Below are positions 32,704 to 44,469 of a DNA stretch of 64,000 nucleotides, one piece after another. This DNA is from Aphrocallistes beatrix. Taxonomy: Eukaryota; Porifera; Hexactinellida; Sceptrulophora; Aphrocallistidae. The stretch lies in contig OY725505.1 of the NCBI GenBank assembly GCA_963281255.1, positions 1,426,001 to 1,490,000 of the forward strand. The letters are read 5' to 3'. The position numbers and the translations under genes are program-made. The notes below the pieces were generated by a model. It had not been told where the DNA came from, searched no databases, and saw nothing but the letters and a program-made list of their open reading frames with translations. Each line of letters opens with the position of its first letter. Within the stretch, counting starts at the first letter, position 1.

Positions 32704-33766
32704 CATAGCCTACTCTAATAATGCCTCACAGTAAAATAACCAAGGATGCGGTAATAGCCGAATGGATTAATACACGATTAGCCTAAAATCGTTAACCATG
32801 CAGAATAGGCATTAAGAATGTATTATCAGCGTATATAAACATGGTATCGAAGTATATATATCCGTTGTCAAAATTTCGATTAGTCATCATATCATCGCGC
32901 AACAGGTCATTTTAAGCACTATTTTGCCAATTTTCTAAGCTGTTTTAAGCCTACTTCTAAAAGTTATTAAGGTTGAATTATTGTGTAGAACTAAGATTAG
33001 TACGAGTTGATTTGAAAAAATTAGAATTTTTTAATGGAATGTTGCTACATTCCTACGTTGCTATGGTAAAGCATTTTGATCAGTTTGAGCCATATCCTGC
33101 AAACTGTAAGAACTAGGTCTTCAAATTTGATCGTATTTGATTGGCAATTGGCTACTTCCTATTAGGTAATAATACAATTTAAACTTCAAATTCACAGACT
33201 ATGGAGTTATGCGACAATTTAGTATTTTGGTCACATTCTTAAAATCAACCCATAACTCAAAACCCGTTGAATTTAGAAAGTAAAGTTGTATTATCACCTA
33301 ATAGGAAATACCAATTGCCTATCAAACACGATCAAATTTGAAGACCTAGTTACTACAGTTTGCACGAAATGGCCCAAACTGATCAAAATGGTTTACCATA
33401 GCAACGCAGGAATGTAACAACATTCCATTAAAAAATTCTAAACTTTTCAAATCAACTCGTACTAATCTTGGTTCAACACAAAAATCACACTTTAATACCA
33501 TTTAGAAATAGGGTTAAAACAGCTTAAAAAATCGCTAAAATTGTCCTTAGAATGACCTGTTGCGCAATGATATGATGGCTAATCGAAATTTTCCAACGGA
33601 TATCTGTACTTTGATACCATGTTTATATATGCTGGTAATACATTCTTAATGCCTATTCTGCATGGTTAACGATTTAGGCTAATCGTGTATTAATCCATTT
33701 GGCTATTACTTCATCCCTAGTCCATGATTTTCAGTCTACTGTGAGGCATTATTAGAGTAGGCTATG
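32704..33766. mobile_element. Complete family B fold-back, 7-bp duplication CCTACTG
   Basis: Starts CATAGCCTACTCTAATAATG and ends CATTATTAGAGTAGGCTATG, exact inverted repeats. CCTACTG is duplicated at 32697-32703 and 33767-33773. The two arms of about 500 bp are inverted copies with a short loop near 33230. Length is 1063 bp, no coding region. Confidence 0.85.
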
Positions 33767-33901
33767 CCTACTGTATATAAGGCCTCACAGTAACTTGCGA
33801 ATTTGGGACTAGGGATGCGTAGATGGTTGAACTAATACATACATGAGATGCCTTAAATCATTAACCACGCACACTAGAGCTTAGGAACGCATTACCAGTA
33901 T

Positions 33902-33967
33902 CATAGGCGTCGGACCCACCCGGCCACCCGGCCTTCGTGCCGGGCGGGCCCATTTCCGACGCCTATG
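33902..33967. mobile_element. 66-bp GC-rich MITE with 8-bp duplication
   Basis: CATAGGCGTCGGA and TCCGACGCCTATG are inverted ends around a GC-rich stem (CCCGGCC, GCCGGGCGGG). ACCAGTAT is duplicated at 33894-33901 and 33968-33975. Other family B copies have an uninterrupted ATTACCAGCATATATA here. Related ends lie at 63629 and 63983. Confidence 0.85.
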
Positions 33968-34674
33968 ACCAGTATATATAAATATGGTATCAAAGTACCC
34001 ATATCCTTTGTTAAAATTTAGATTAATCACCACATATGGTCGGCGCAATAGGTTATATTTGTGACAAATTTGGTGATTTACAGAGGCCGTTTAGGGGCAC
34101 TTCTAAGTGTTTTTATTATATTTTTTTGCATAGAACTGAGATGTGAATCGGTTAATATGAAAAATTTGGAATTTTTTCATGGAATGTTGCTACATTACAG
34201 TGTTGCTATGGAAACGTGTTTTGGTCAGTTGGGATCATATCTTTAAAACCGCGATAGCTAGACATTCAAATATAATTCCATTTGATTGCTAATAGGATAT
34301 TTCCTATTAAGCGATACTCTAATTTCGACTTCTAAATTCAATGGTTTACGAGATATTCGACAAATTACCGAATGTGACCATTATGATAAATTGTCTAATA
34401 ACTCGTAAACAATTAAATTTGACAAATAAATTATATTATCACTTAATAGGGAATAGTCTATTGGCTATCAAATGGAATTACTTTCGAATGTTTAGCTATC
34501 GCGGTTCTCAAGATATGACCCCAACTGACCAAAAAACGTTTCCATAGCAACACTGGAATGTAGCAACATTCCATGCAAAAAATCCAAATTTTTCATATCA
34601 ACCCATTCACATCTCAGTTCTATGCGAAAAGTTTTATAGTAAAAACACTTAGAAGTACCCTTAAGTACTGCTAT

Positions 34675-36170
34675 AAGTTGTCGAATAATGATATCTACAT
34701 GTTATTTAATATAACAAAGCAGTTAAAACTAATGGAAATTGAGGAATATACGTAAATTCTTTTGAAATCCTATATTTTCTGAGACTTTCTTTGAGCACTT
34801 ATAAATGTGACAAATTTTTGTTAATTCAACATAGAAGCAGAAACTCAACGGTTTTGATAGATCTCGAATAGTAGAACAAAATGATCTGATTTTTAATTTA
34901 TCGAATAAATAGAGAATTATGAGAAAAGTAGCATCAAAATTACTAAATAAAATTCCTTGGGTGTTTTAGTGTGAATTTTTAACAATTTTCAAAATTACAA
35001 AAAGCTGTCGGTTCATTTGATTCATCATGAATTATGAAAGAATTTTAAAAGTTTCTAAAGGATTGTAAGCATATTGTATCCGATTTATTCCCTGTACTAA
35101 TATGATCAATTTTTTAAAAAAATATTATCTGTTGAACTATTTTAATTATTAACTAAAAAATATGGAATTTTCTACGTTCCTGGCCGTGGCTAGGAACCCT
35201 CAGCCAAAGAATTCTCCAAATGTGGTCAATATATATATCAAATTGCTGGAAATTCAATGCGGGACACGAATTCAGAATTTAAATGAAGATCTGACATGGT
35301 TCAATGAAGTTATTGATCTGGGATTCCGGCGGATACAATCGAATGTGGTTATTTTTGGGCGACCAGTCGTCAATGACCAGTTTTTGCACACTTTTAATGA
35401 TGAAAATTTATGATATATTGTCGAATAAGGATATTTGCGGGTTATTTAATATTCCAAAGCAGCTAAAACTGATGGAAATTGTGGGATATATATAAATAGT
35501 TTCTAAATCCTATTTTCTGAGACTTTTTTTCAGGAATTATAAATATGATAACTTTTTGCAAATTTATCATAGGAGCGAAAACTCAACGGTTTTTAATAGA
35601 TCTCGAAGAGTAGAACATAATGAACAGACAATTTTGATATTACGAATAAAAAGAGAATAATGAAAAAATAGTGTCATAATTGCTAAAAAAAAAAATTCCT
35701 CGGGTGTTTAGTGTGAATATTTAACAATTTTCAAAATTTCAAAAATCTGTCTGTTCATTAGATAGATCATCTATTTATAAAAGAATTTCAAAAGTTTCTA
35801 AAGGATTGCAAGCATATAGTGTCCGATTTCTTCCTTGTAAATTGACCAATTTTTTTTAAAAATTTTTTTCTTTTTAATTATTTCGATTATTAATGCAAGT
35901 TTTGCAGATAAATCTTTTTTTTTTTTTTTTTTTTTCTCTTAAATCTGCACTGAAAAAATTAAATGAATCGGTTGAAAAAGTCAAAAGTTAACTATTATAG
36001 AAAAAGTCAACCTTAAAAGCTACCCTGTAATTCTAAAAATCGAAATTAATGTTCAGGGATCTTAAAATGATTGAAAAGGGCTTTTGGCATATTTTGATAA
36101 AAAACAAAATGCCCCTTGGAAATAGTTCGCGGCCATCAAATTTAGTCTCGAGGCCTCGGGTTGCCTAACA
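34675..36170. repeat. Two direct units of a diverged repeat also found inverted at 40541-42490
   Basis: Units 34675-35160 and about 35400-35900 align directly (CTCAACGGTTTT, TAGATCTCGAA, AAAGCAGTTAAAACT/AAAGCAGCTAAAACT). Both match the complement of 41440-41910. 35165-35390 matches about 42150-42350, and 35940-36130 matches about 42385-42490. No intact frame. Probably old remnants of one large element. Confidence 0.6.
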
Positions 36171-36505
36171 CTGATCTATACATTCGAATTAGTAATAGTT
36201 TAAGATTTCTGATAAATTTATCACCATCATGTATAATATTAAAAAGGTCATATGTGACCATTGTGGTATTGATTTATTATTTGAATATTTGATTAGAAAT
36301 ACTGCACTGTACCTAGGGTTGCCAGATTTGGAATTGTTCAAAACTGACAGATCAACTTGTCTATTCTAATTAAAGTACAAGCACTTTAAATTCAATTCCC
36401 AGATGTTATTGTCGAAATTTATAGTTCCTGGTAAACGGGTTACTGTGTTTTAGGCCAAGCCTGGTATGACCAGAAGTACAAAAAACACAGCAAAGCGATA
36501 ATATA

Positions 36506-37266
36506 CAGGTAGCCCCAAGGTTATGTACTTTTTTTTTTTCTTATGGTCCAGTGTGCCAGATTTGTGTTCCCAATAATACCACTATTACTGGATCATTTTA
36601 CTTGAGTGAGTGCTTATGTGAGGTTGAGAAATTCTACCATAATCGGCAGCCAAGGACTGGGACTCGACGATTTAGATTATTGCATGATAATGTCCGACCC
36701 CACAAAACCAAGCTGGTAGGGGAAAAGTTGGAAAGTCTGAGAGTTGTAGAGTTAGATCATCCTTCCCTACTCACCAGACCTAGCTCCATGCGACTTTTGA
36801 CTCTTCCCTAAGCTAAAGAAACACCTGTCAGGGAGGGAATTCGAAAGCCGGGCTCACCTCGGATCGGCGATTTTTCAGTATATGAAAGGTATACCACGAG
36901 AAGACTTCAAAAAAGATTTTTGATTGGATTAAGAGGCTAAAACTAGTTATACAGCATCAAGGAGAGTATTTCGAGAAATTACAGCATTGATATTAATTAT
37001 ATTACTAGTTTTGGGGAAAGTATACTATGATAACGACTACTTATTGAACGCCCGTAGTACAATTTCACAAGTTCCAGTGTTTGCATCAGTATTACAGCTC
37101 GACTATTGAATCAATAACGTATTTAGCAAATTGTTTCTAGCATGCTTTTCATAATCTAGGAACGTAACTCCACTATTCTCATTGAACTAACGTCTTGCCG
37201 TTCGCGATTTTGCCATTCGCGACAATTCTCAGGAACGTAACCTCCACGAACGGCGATGGATACCTG
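36506..37266. mobile_element. Tigger-like remnant with mariner fragment inside
   Basis: Starts CAGGTAGCCCCAAGG after TA and ends CGAACGGCGATGGATACCTG. 37070-37266 matches the Tigger-like family (TTGAATCAATAACGTATTTA). The middle is a mariner coding remnant. Confidence 0.55.
36580..36930 (+). pseudogene. mariner transposase fragment
   Basis: FYLSECL, then RLLHDNVRPHKTKLV (second catalytic D in HDN), then after a frameshift PYSPDLAPCDF (third D of the DD34D triad) and PKLKKHLSGREFES. An in-frame stop and a frameshift near 36760 are present. N-terminal half missing. Confidence 0.8.
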
Positions 37267-38085
37267 CAGTATGTGTTTATGTGTACAACATCAAATGGGG
37301 GGTGATTACTTGTCAAATATGGTTAATTAAATGTGTTGAATAGTGAAAATCAAAATTATTGCCTTCTGGAGCTTATAATAAAATAAATCAAAGCAAGGGT
37401 AACCCAAATGAACTCGTAAAAGAAATGTGAAATAATAAATATGAAGCACTGATAATTGAATATTTCCCAAACTTGGAGTATCTCAAAACCGGACACCGGC
37501 CAAATTAATCGAAAACCGGATTGTCCGGCACAAAACCTGACGTCTGGTAACCCTAACTGTAGCATTTCGGATATCTGATTTAAATATCCAAATGTGCGAT
37601 TAAGTGCAATTTCCGGAATTAATCCTTACTATTAAAACTCGATTAATGTGTGTGTATATGTTGCAGGCGAAATGCGTTTCGTCTGAAATATTACGCGAAA
37701 CGCGTTTCGCCTAGGAGGTGGACGTTTCAATACAATCATGGGTAGTTAATATATTATTATTTAGGAAATGATACGAGATTGAATCTATTTTCGAATAAAA
37801 ACAACAAACTGACTTATATCGTGTTTCATTTCTTTATTTATTCACTATACATGTATATTAACCGAATTACTGTATATTAACCGAAAAAAACGAAAAATAT
37901 ACTTTTAATATATAATATCCAAATGCATGTTAGTAGAATTTAGGTGAGAAATACAGAGTTTAAAATGTAAATAAATTAATTAACGGCTGTTCAGAATAGG
38001 AGTACACATTTTTTGACAGCTGTTTTGTTAAATAATCTTCATCATGCTTCATTCTTTAACATATTGTGATGTCAATCATTGAAAT

Positions 38086-40091
38086 ATGCCTATCGGAACA
38101 AATTATGGTTTCTTGTTGTGTGTAAAAAGTACTAATTCCAAGGACACAACAAAACCATTCACAGTTCAAAAACTTAGAATGCTAAACCAAAAGCAGCAAT
38201 TTTATTTATCCCTTGATGAGCATCATACATGTTCATCTCTTTTAACTAAAGAGAAAATTTCAGACTTTATCAATGTCCTCTCTCAACCATGTCCGTCCAG
38301 TCGAGGGGCAGAACGGCAAAGGTACTATAGGCTGAAAAAGAAATATATTATCAAGGAGTTTCATGATACTAAGTACCTCTATGAATTCCATTTACCAAAT
38401 CCTTTGCGAATTGTTGCTAAAGAGGATCTTTTGATTTATTCTACCGAGTTCACTCGGACGGAGGTAGACATCTTGGGAGAGATCGACTCTTTACAGAATT
38501 GAAAACTCAATACACAGGATTTTCCAGGGATATGGTTTTATCATTCGTTAACTTTTGTCAAGAATGCCAACTTCAGAAGAGCAGAAAATCTTTGAAGAAT
38601 ATTGTTACACATCCCATACGTAGTCAAGATTTTGCATCTCGTGGTCAAGTAGATCTCATTGATTTTCAAGCTAGTAACGAGGTAAATTTGCCATACAAAT
38701 TCCTTTTAGTATACCAGGACCACCTCACTAAGTTCATAATTCTTCGTCCACTAAGAACAAAAACTGCCGAAGAAGTTTCGAGAATTTTGTATGAAATTTT
38801 TTGTCTGATTGGTCCCCCTCACATCTTACAGAGTGACAATGGTCGCGAATTTAAGAACATTAATCTTGCCAGCATGATAAGAGAGTTATGGACAGGCTGT
38901 AAAATTGTTTATGAGAAAGCCAGACACCCTGAGTCACAAGGTTCAGTAGAGCGGGTTAATCGAGAGATCAAAAAGGTTTTAGGGTCGCTAATGAGGAAAG
39001 CCAACGACCCCTGTTGGATAAATTATGTCTCTCAAGCTCAATTCTCAATCAACACGAGCCCTCACTCAACTCTGGAAAATCGAACTCCGTACCGAGTTTT
39101 ATTTGGTAGAGATCCAGTTAACGGACTTACAAACCGAAGAGGAAATGAACATGTAAATTCTAAATTAAATTACGAATATAAACATAAAATTCAAATGTTT
39201 GCGATCCGGGATCCCAGGATTGGATACTAATCCAGAAATTAGATAAAATCTTAAATTATGTGAATGTGTTTCAGAAGTATTGATTTATTAATTCTCAATA
39301 GTTATGTTGCTGCACTATCGGTCTATCGACCGACACTTTTTAATTATAAAGTTGTTAATAAATTTGGAAATATTTGGAGACTCAGACGTTGTTATATCGC
39401 CATTCCTGCGACCTATGTAGTTATAATAGATTATATCTCACTTGAATTGCATCCTGTCGAGAAACCTCATATTATTTATATACTGAATATTTATTCAGAA
39501 ATTCTATACTTATTAAGTGGTACATTATGCCACCGTACTCAAAAGTAGTTCGTCTCCTGCCGACGAACTACTTTACTACTGCCAATAAGTAATTGAGATA
39601 GTTCTTGATTTTAATCCTACTTTACCATTAAGCTTAATCTACTAAAGCATGTTACATTTCCTCTAGTGTATATAAATAGGATGCATCAGCAGTCAATGAA
39701 AAGATCAAAAATAATTGATATTGGGGAAAACGTACTGCTGCCAATTCCTCAAGTCGACAAACGATCTCCCTTCGACCCCCAAAATCTGCCTGGAGTTGTC
39801 TTGAATCGTACTGATGAGGGCTTTTATCAGATCGGTACTGCCACAGGTAAATTGGAGAACCAGTATACTGGTGGCCAATTTGAACTGTCTCTTACTCTCT
39901 TCCTTAAACAGCAAGATGTGCCCAATAAATTCGTGACTTAGCGTGAAGCCATCCTTCATTCGTCTCTGGGCAAATACAAACAGTTCTGCAACTGCACAGG
40001 AGGATGTATTTCAAATAAGTGTAAATGTAAACGGTCAAAGAGAACATGCAGTTCGAAATGCCACAAAGCACTTACCTGCCATAATAAATAA
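38086..40091 (+). pseudogene. KRBA2-like (Ginger-type) integrase, frameshifted
   Basis: The N-terminal part 38086-38420 (RGAERQRYYRLKKKYII) is followed by a frameshift. Then comes the zinc-binding region VHSDGGRHLGRDRLF with FCQECQ (H2C2 type). The integrase core at 38499-39230 has the three acidic motifs QVDLIDFQ, LQSDNGREF and QGSVERVNREI, all intact, plus PYRVLFGRDP. A 450-bp non-matching stretch (39235-39665) separates it from the C-terminal part: ENVLLPIPQVDK, FYQIGTATGKLENQY, and a cysteine-rich CXC-like tail (CNCTGGC, CKCKRSKRTCSSKCHKAL) to a stop at 40089-40091. Related to the domesticated vertebrate KRBA2 integrase. Two frameshifts, or unrecognised introns, keep it from being one frame. 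Confidence 0.8.
39235..39665. other. Unmatched segment inside the integrase gene
   Basis: No similarity to the other integrase copies. Contains a short hairpin AGTAGTTCGTC...GACGAACTACT at about 39545-39575. Could be an intron, since a GT donor-like and AG acceptor-like edge could be drawn, or an insertion. Confidence 0.35.
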
Positions 40092-40540
40092 ATTACAACT
40101 GAGTAATGGAAACAAGCAGTTTCGTCGAGGTTGATGATGACATTTATACATTCATTTACTCTTTCTCTACATAGTCATACCTATAATGGCTTTATTTCTT
40201 TCTACTTGTGAGATTTCCATAGTTCACATTCCATTCGGACTTTGAGTTGCAATGATTACGCTCAGCATTATATCACAAAAAAGGAGGAAACCAGCTCGTT
40301 GCGTTTTTAAAGCAGAATTAGTCCAATTCATGCTAAAAAGTACCGTAATTTCACGTTAAATCTTCAAAAATCCCCCTTCAATTCCGCTGCCTTCTTCGGG
40401 TAATTAATATACAGTAATTCGGTTAATATACATGTATAGTGAATAAATAAAGAAATGAAACACGATATAAGTCAGTTTGTTGTTTTTATTCAAAAATAGA
40501 TTCAATCTCGTATCATTTCCTAAATAACAATATATTATGG

Positions 40541-42490
40541 CTGGCCTTTCCTATAATTGCCTATAAATACTTTTGACATTTTCAACCGATTCATTTAATT
40601 TTTTCAGTGCAGATTTGAATCGCAGAGATATCTGCAAAACTGCATTACACTAGTAGAGGTTACTTAAATATTTTTTTTAGAAATTTTTTCAAAAATCTGG
40701 ATTTTTGTATATTTGCTAAATACCGACCTTAGTACTTAATAAAACTTCTTTATTTCGAATTTTAGACTCTTATGGAGAGTATATCTTCCAATTCTTTATA
40801 GTTCTCTCTTACAAAGCATTAGTGCAGATATAATGTTTATTCTCTGTTTTCTCAATTTTCATTTTTGGAAAAAGTAACATTTCAAAAAAATTTTTGTGCT
40901 AAAGCAATTATTAATAGAAGAGTTAATTTAGTGTTATTTAGACATAGCATTGTCCATTTTTGGCATCTATCGAGCCCAAATTTCAATATCATTTCTATAA
41001 ATTCAAATTGAGGTGTTTTTATGTAAAAAAAATGTAAAAAAATGGGAAAATCGGCGTTCATAGATAATAAAATTAAATAATTTGAATATTGAATACTGGA
41101 GAGCTAAAATCCAACGATAACTAGTTGAGCAATATCACATTGAAATAGATTCAAAGCTCAAATAAGAACTAACAACTAGTGAATCCTTAGGAAAAATTAT
41201 TTGCGCTGTATTATCGTCTATGGGAGCTAAAATTAGGAATCCAAAAAATGCAGCAAGCACATACAATATTCAATGATTTTGATGCTACTAAAAATACTAT
41301 CTAGTATAGACAAAACCACGTGCCTAATATCAATAGTGTGTACTGAATGACTATAGAGTTGCCTATACTTCATAATACTATGGATACCTCTACTAGCTTA
41401 ATAATTGAAAAAATGCAACAGATAAAAAAATTTTCAAAAAAATTTGGTCATTTTACAAGGAAAAAATCGAACACAATATGCTCACAATCCTTTAGAAACT
41501 TTTCGAATTCATTCATAAATCGATGATCTAACTAATGAACAGACAGATTTTTGAAATTTTGAATATTGTTAAAAATTCACACCAAAACACCCCAGGAAGT
41601 TTATTTTTAGTAATTTTGAAACTATTTTTTTCATAATTCTCTTTTTATTCCTAATATCAAAATTCTGTCTGTTCATTATGTTCTACTCTTCGAGATCTAT
41701 CAGAAACAGTTGAGTTTTCGCCCCTAGGTTGAATTTACAAAAAGTTATCAACTTTATAATTGCTTAAAAAAAGTCCCAGAAAATAGATTTGGAAAATATT
41801 TATATATGTACCTCAATTGCCATTAGTATTAACTGCTTTGGAATATTAAATAACATGCAAATATCCTTATTCGACCACATATAGCAGTACCTAACTTCAA
41901 AATATGGTATATCAAAATTTTTCTGCATCAAAAGTGGGAAAAACGGGTCATTGCTGACTGGCCACCCAAAAATGACCACATTCGATAGTGTCCGCAGGAA
42001 TCCGAGATCAATAACTTCTTTCAACCATGTCAGATCATCATTTTAATACTAAATTCGTGCTCAGCACTAAATTTCCAGCAATTTGATATATATATTGACC
42101 ATATTTGGAGAATTTTTTGGATGTCCGTGCATATCAACGGCCAGGAATTTTTTCACATTCCTGGCCGTTGCTAGGAACCCGCAGCCAAAGAATTTCTCCA
42201 AATATGTCCAATATATATATCAAATTGCTGGAAACTTAGTGCTGAGCACGAATTTAGCATTTAAATAATGATTTAACATGGTTCAAAGAAATTATGGATA
42301 TGAGATTTTCCGTTTCAAAATGTGTCCTTTTTTGGGCGACACCAGGTGGTAGAAATGGCTCTAAGTGGTGAAATATTAGCATTGAAATTCTAAAAATCGA
42401 AATTAATGTTAAGAATCCCTTTAGGGATCTAAAAATGAATAAAAAGGTCTTTTGGCAAATTTTAGACAAAATGCCCATAGGAAAGGCCAA
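40541..42490. repeat. Right arm of the outer element; old repeat
   Basis: In complement matches 34675-36170 as described there. Around 42060-42180 it holds its own inverted repeat (CATTCCTGGCCGTTGCTAGG against CGGCCAGGAATTTT). No coding recognised. Confidence 0.55.
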
Positions 42491-42603
42491 CCTTAACTAC
42501 CCATGATTGTATTGAAACACCCACCGCCTAGGCGAAACGCGTTTCGCATAATATTCCAGACGAAACGCATTTCACCTGCAACATATATATATAAATATAT
42601 ATA

Positions 42604-43114
42604 CAGTCGACTCTCGTTAACACGTACACCAAGGGACCGTGGAGATTTGTACTCCTTATTCGGAGTACGTATTAACCGAAGTAAGTACATATAGCCACAT
42701 TTGTCCAAAATATTTAATATACATAGTGATAACTACGTGAGAGTATGAAATTGTACTTGTCAAATAGAGAACTCAATATCCATGTTGTATTAACGAGATT
42801 CGACTGTATTTTCATTGAGAAATATCTGTCTAGTATCTATCTACGTACATACTACGTACCATATTCAAAGTGCTCGTAGGCACACACCTATTCGTATTAT
42901 CCGTGTTCGTATTAACCGATGTATTTAGTATTGAAAACGCACTGAAGGGGACCCACAAATCGTACTAATTATCCGATATTTCGTCTTATCCGTGTTCGTG
43001 TTAACCGGAGTTCGTTTGTATATATTTTGCCATAGATTAGGTTGGGGAATCAAAACTTGTACTTCTTATCCGATTGTACTCCTTATCCGTGTTCGTATTA
43101 ACGAGAGTCGACTG
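42604..43114. mobile_element. pogo/Tc-type MITE with CGTATTAACCGA repeats
   Basis: Ends CAGTCGACTCTCGTTAAC and TAACGAGAGTCGACTG flanked by TA. TCCGTGTTCGTATTAACCG-type motifs repeat through both halves. A degraded relative is at 47563-47705. Confidence 0.8.
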
Positions 43115-43119
43115 TATAT

Positions 43120-43625
43120 ATATATCTGTAACGAATTGATTGAAGAAACTGCCGGGCGTAGAAAGCTGATTTTTGGCATGTGGGAGTATTTTGGCTATGG
43201 CTCCAGTAAGTTCTGAGCTCAGAGCAAAATATCGACTCATCATGGAATTATGACGTCATTGTCACATTTTTAAAAGTTAAGCAACACAGTAATTCGGACA
43301 TAACTCAGCCATTATAGGAGATAGAAGGCTGAAATTTTAATAGAATCTGTATACTAACAGACCTCACATATGATGCGACAAAAAATGATGACTCATCACT
43401 TTGTTATGACGTCATCATTACACATCAAAATTTTAAAAATTGACAAATTTAGTGATTTTTCGAGTGATATCGATTTTAAACCTAAGAAGGACATATTTAG
43501 AGAGAATATCTCCCTTATAATTAACCAATCTCACCTCCAGGCGACTGAAGGGTGCCTCCGGCGGACACGAAGTGCCCGCCAGCCGCGCAGCGCAAGCAAG
43601 CGAAGCGCGCTTGTTATTATTATAA
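43120..43625. repeat. Family A copy, near complete
   Basis: Runs from TATATCTGTAACGAATTGAT to CGCAAGCAAGCGAAGCGCGC, with AATATCGACTCATCATGG, TTAAGCAACACAG, TTATGACGTCATCATTACAC, GAGTGATATCG and the GGGTGCCTCCGGCGGACACG hairpin region. The 3' part of family A is at its left end, so it is reverse-oriented. Confidence 0.65.
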
Positions 43626-43776
43626 TTGAACCTAATCCTGAATGATCCCTTAACATATTATTGGGATATGACACAGCACATGTATATCAACTCAGGAAAG
43701 TAGCATTACATTTTATCGAATCTTTTATTTTGTATGATAAACTTCATTTCCATAATCTAGCCATTGTTTTCCCTAA
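43626..43776 (+). other. 5' flank of the DOCK exon
   Basis: AT-rich, no obvious promoter element. A TGA lies directly before the ATG, in frame. Confidence 0.4.
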
Positions 43777-44038
43777 ATGAATGATTTTACTGTTCTATCT
43801 AATTTATCTTGGACTCTTACCCATCAGAGATATGCAGTAAGTATTTACAATTTTTCAATTTTGGACGAAAAACACCCTTTATTTGGTTTTTTCTTATCAT
43901 TATTTGTTGGTGATGAGTTAATACTTATTGAAGAGTGCTTAGGATGGTATCGTGGTTATAAACTCCGTATTCCAAGTAAAATTGGAATATTTCCATCATC
44001 CTTTGTTCATATTATTGATGGTACTTTGATTGACGGAG
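43777..44038 (+). CDS. DOCK: DOCK-family guanine-nucleotide exchange factor, N-terminal SH3 exon
   Basis: DOCK proteins activate Rac or Rap GTPases at the membrane, with ELMO binding to the N-terminal SH3 region. RYAVSIYNF, VGDELILIEECLGWYRGY and SKIGIFPSSFVHI match the first SH3 domain of DOCK1-5 proteins, within residues 18 to about 80. The ATG at 43777 is preceded in frame by a stop, so it is the likely start. The exon ends GACGGAG before the donor GTAATT (44039), phase 1. It joins exactly to the exon at 57916. A short extra stretch (HPLFGFF) sits between the first two SH3 strands. An internal GTAAGT at about 43829 looks like a donor but is read through by the domain. Confidence 0.88.
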
Positions 44039-44469
44039 GTAATTTTCAATGTTTATTATCCTTTTTTCAATAGTTGTATTGAGATTTCTAATTTATATAG
44101 TTATTTGAAATTATCCATGTCCAGGTATTAGAGCTAACCTTCTTTTATTACAATTATTGATTATTTAGTATGTTTTAACTATTATCAATATAAAGTTGAT
44201 TAATTATGCTCCCCAATTGGTACTTTTTTGACGCAATAGAATGGTAAAAAACTTTAATAATTTTTTTGTTTTATTTGATTGCTACCAGCGTCATATATTA
44301 TTTTTTTATTATTATGATCAATATTATTGCCCCCTTCATTTTATGAATTACAGGTTTGATAAGTATCAATATTTTTTTCTATTTTAAATAATATTTTATT
44401 GATTTTTATTTTTTATGATCTATTTCACATTTTCTTTTATTGTTTTCCTAATATATCAACTACCGTATT

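Larger units (their letters stand above)
32692..34668. mobile_element. Family B copy interrupted by another family B copy
   Basis: Begins CATAGCCTACTG at 32692, is interrupted after 12 bp by the complete copy at 32704-33766, and resumes at 33774 with TATATAAGGCCTCACAG. It runs to about 34668 and lacks the right terminus. Folds back around 34370. It also hosts the 66-bp MITE at 33902. Confidence 0.75.
36314..37555. mobile_element. hAT-like element carrying a nested Tigger/mariner segment
   Basis: Ends TAGGGTTGCCAGA and TCTGGTAACCCTA are inverted. Flanks ACTGTACC and ACTGTAGC differ at one of eight positions. The own body is only about 36314-36505 and 37267-37555. Confidence 0.6.
37749..40535 (+). 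mobile_element. Inner integrase-bearing element
   Basis: Inverted ends ATATATTATTATTTAGG and CCTAAATAACAATATAT continue into inverted subterminal segments (AATGATACGAGATTGAATC, CTTATATCGTGTTTCATTTC, ATACATGTATATTAACCG) at 37749-37880 and 40405-40535. TA lies on each side. The outer-element sequence GGTAGTTA...GGCTGGCCTTTCC rejoins across it, compare the complement of 42480-42500. Carries the integrase pseudogene. Confidence 0.7.
37659..42583 (+). mobile_element. Outer KRBA2/Ginger-like element, TGTT...AACA, 4-bp duplication TATA
   Basis: The left end, 37659 to about 37745 (TGTTGCAGGCGAAATGCG...), is mirrored by the right end, about 42490-42583 (...CGCATTTCACCTGCAACA). TATA flanks both sides (37655-37658 and 42584-42587). 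Each end contains GCGAAACGCGTTTCGC. About 1.9 kb of its right arm is the repeat 40541-42490. The inner integrase element was inserted near its left end. Confidence 0.7.

Noticed and set aside
43829-43834. GTAAGT as a splice donor in the first DOCK exon
   Set aside because: The SH3 sequence reads straight through it; the donor at 44039 restores the frame with the next exon.
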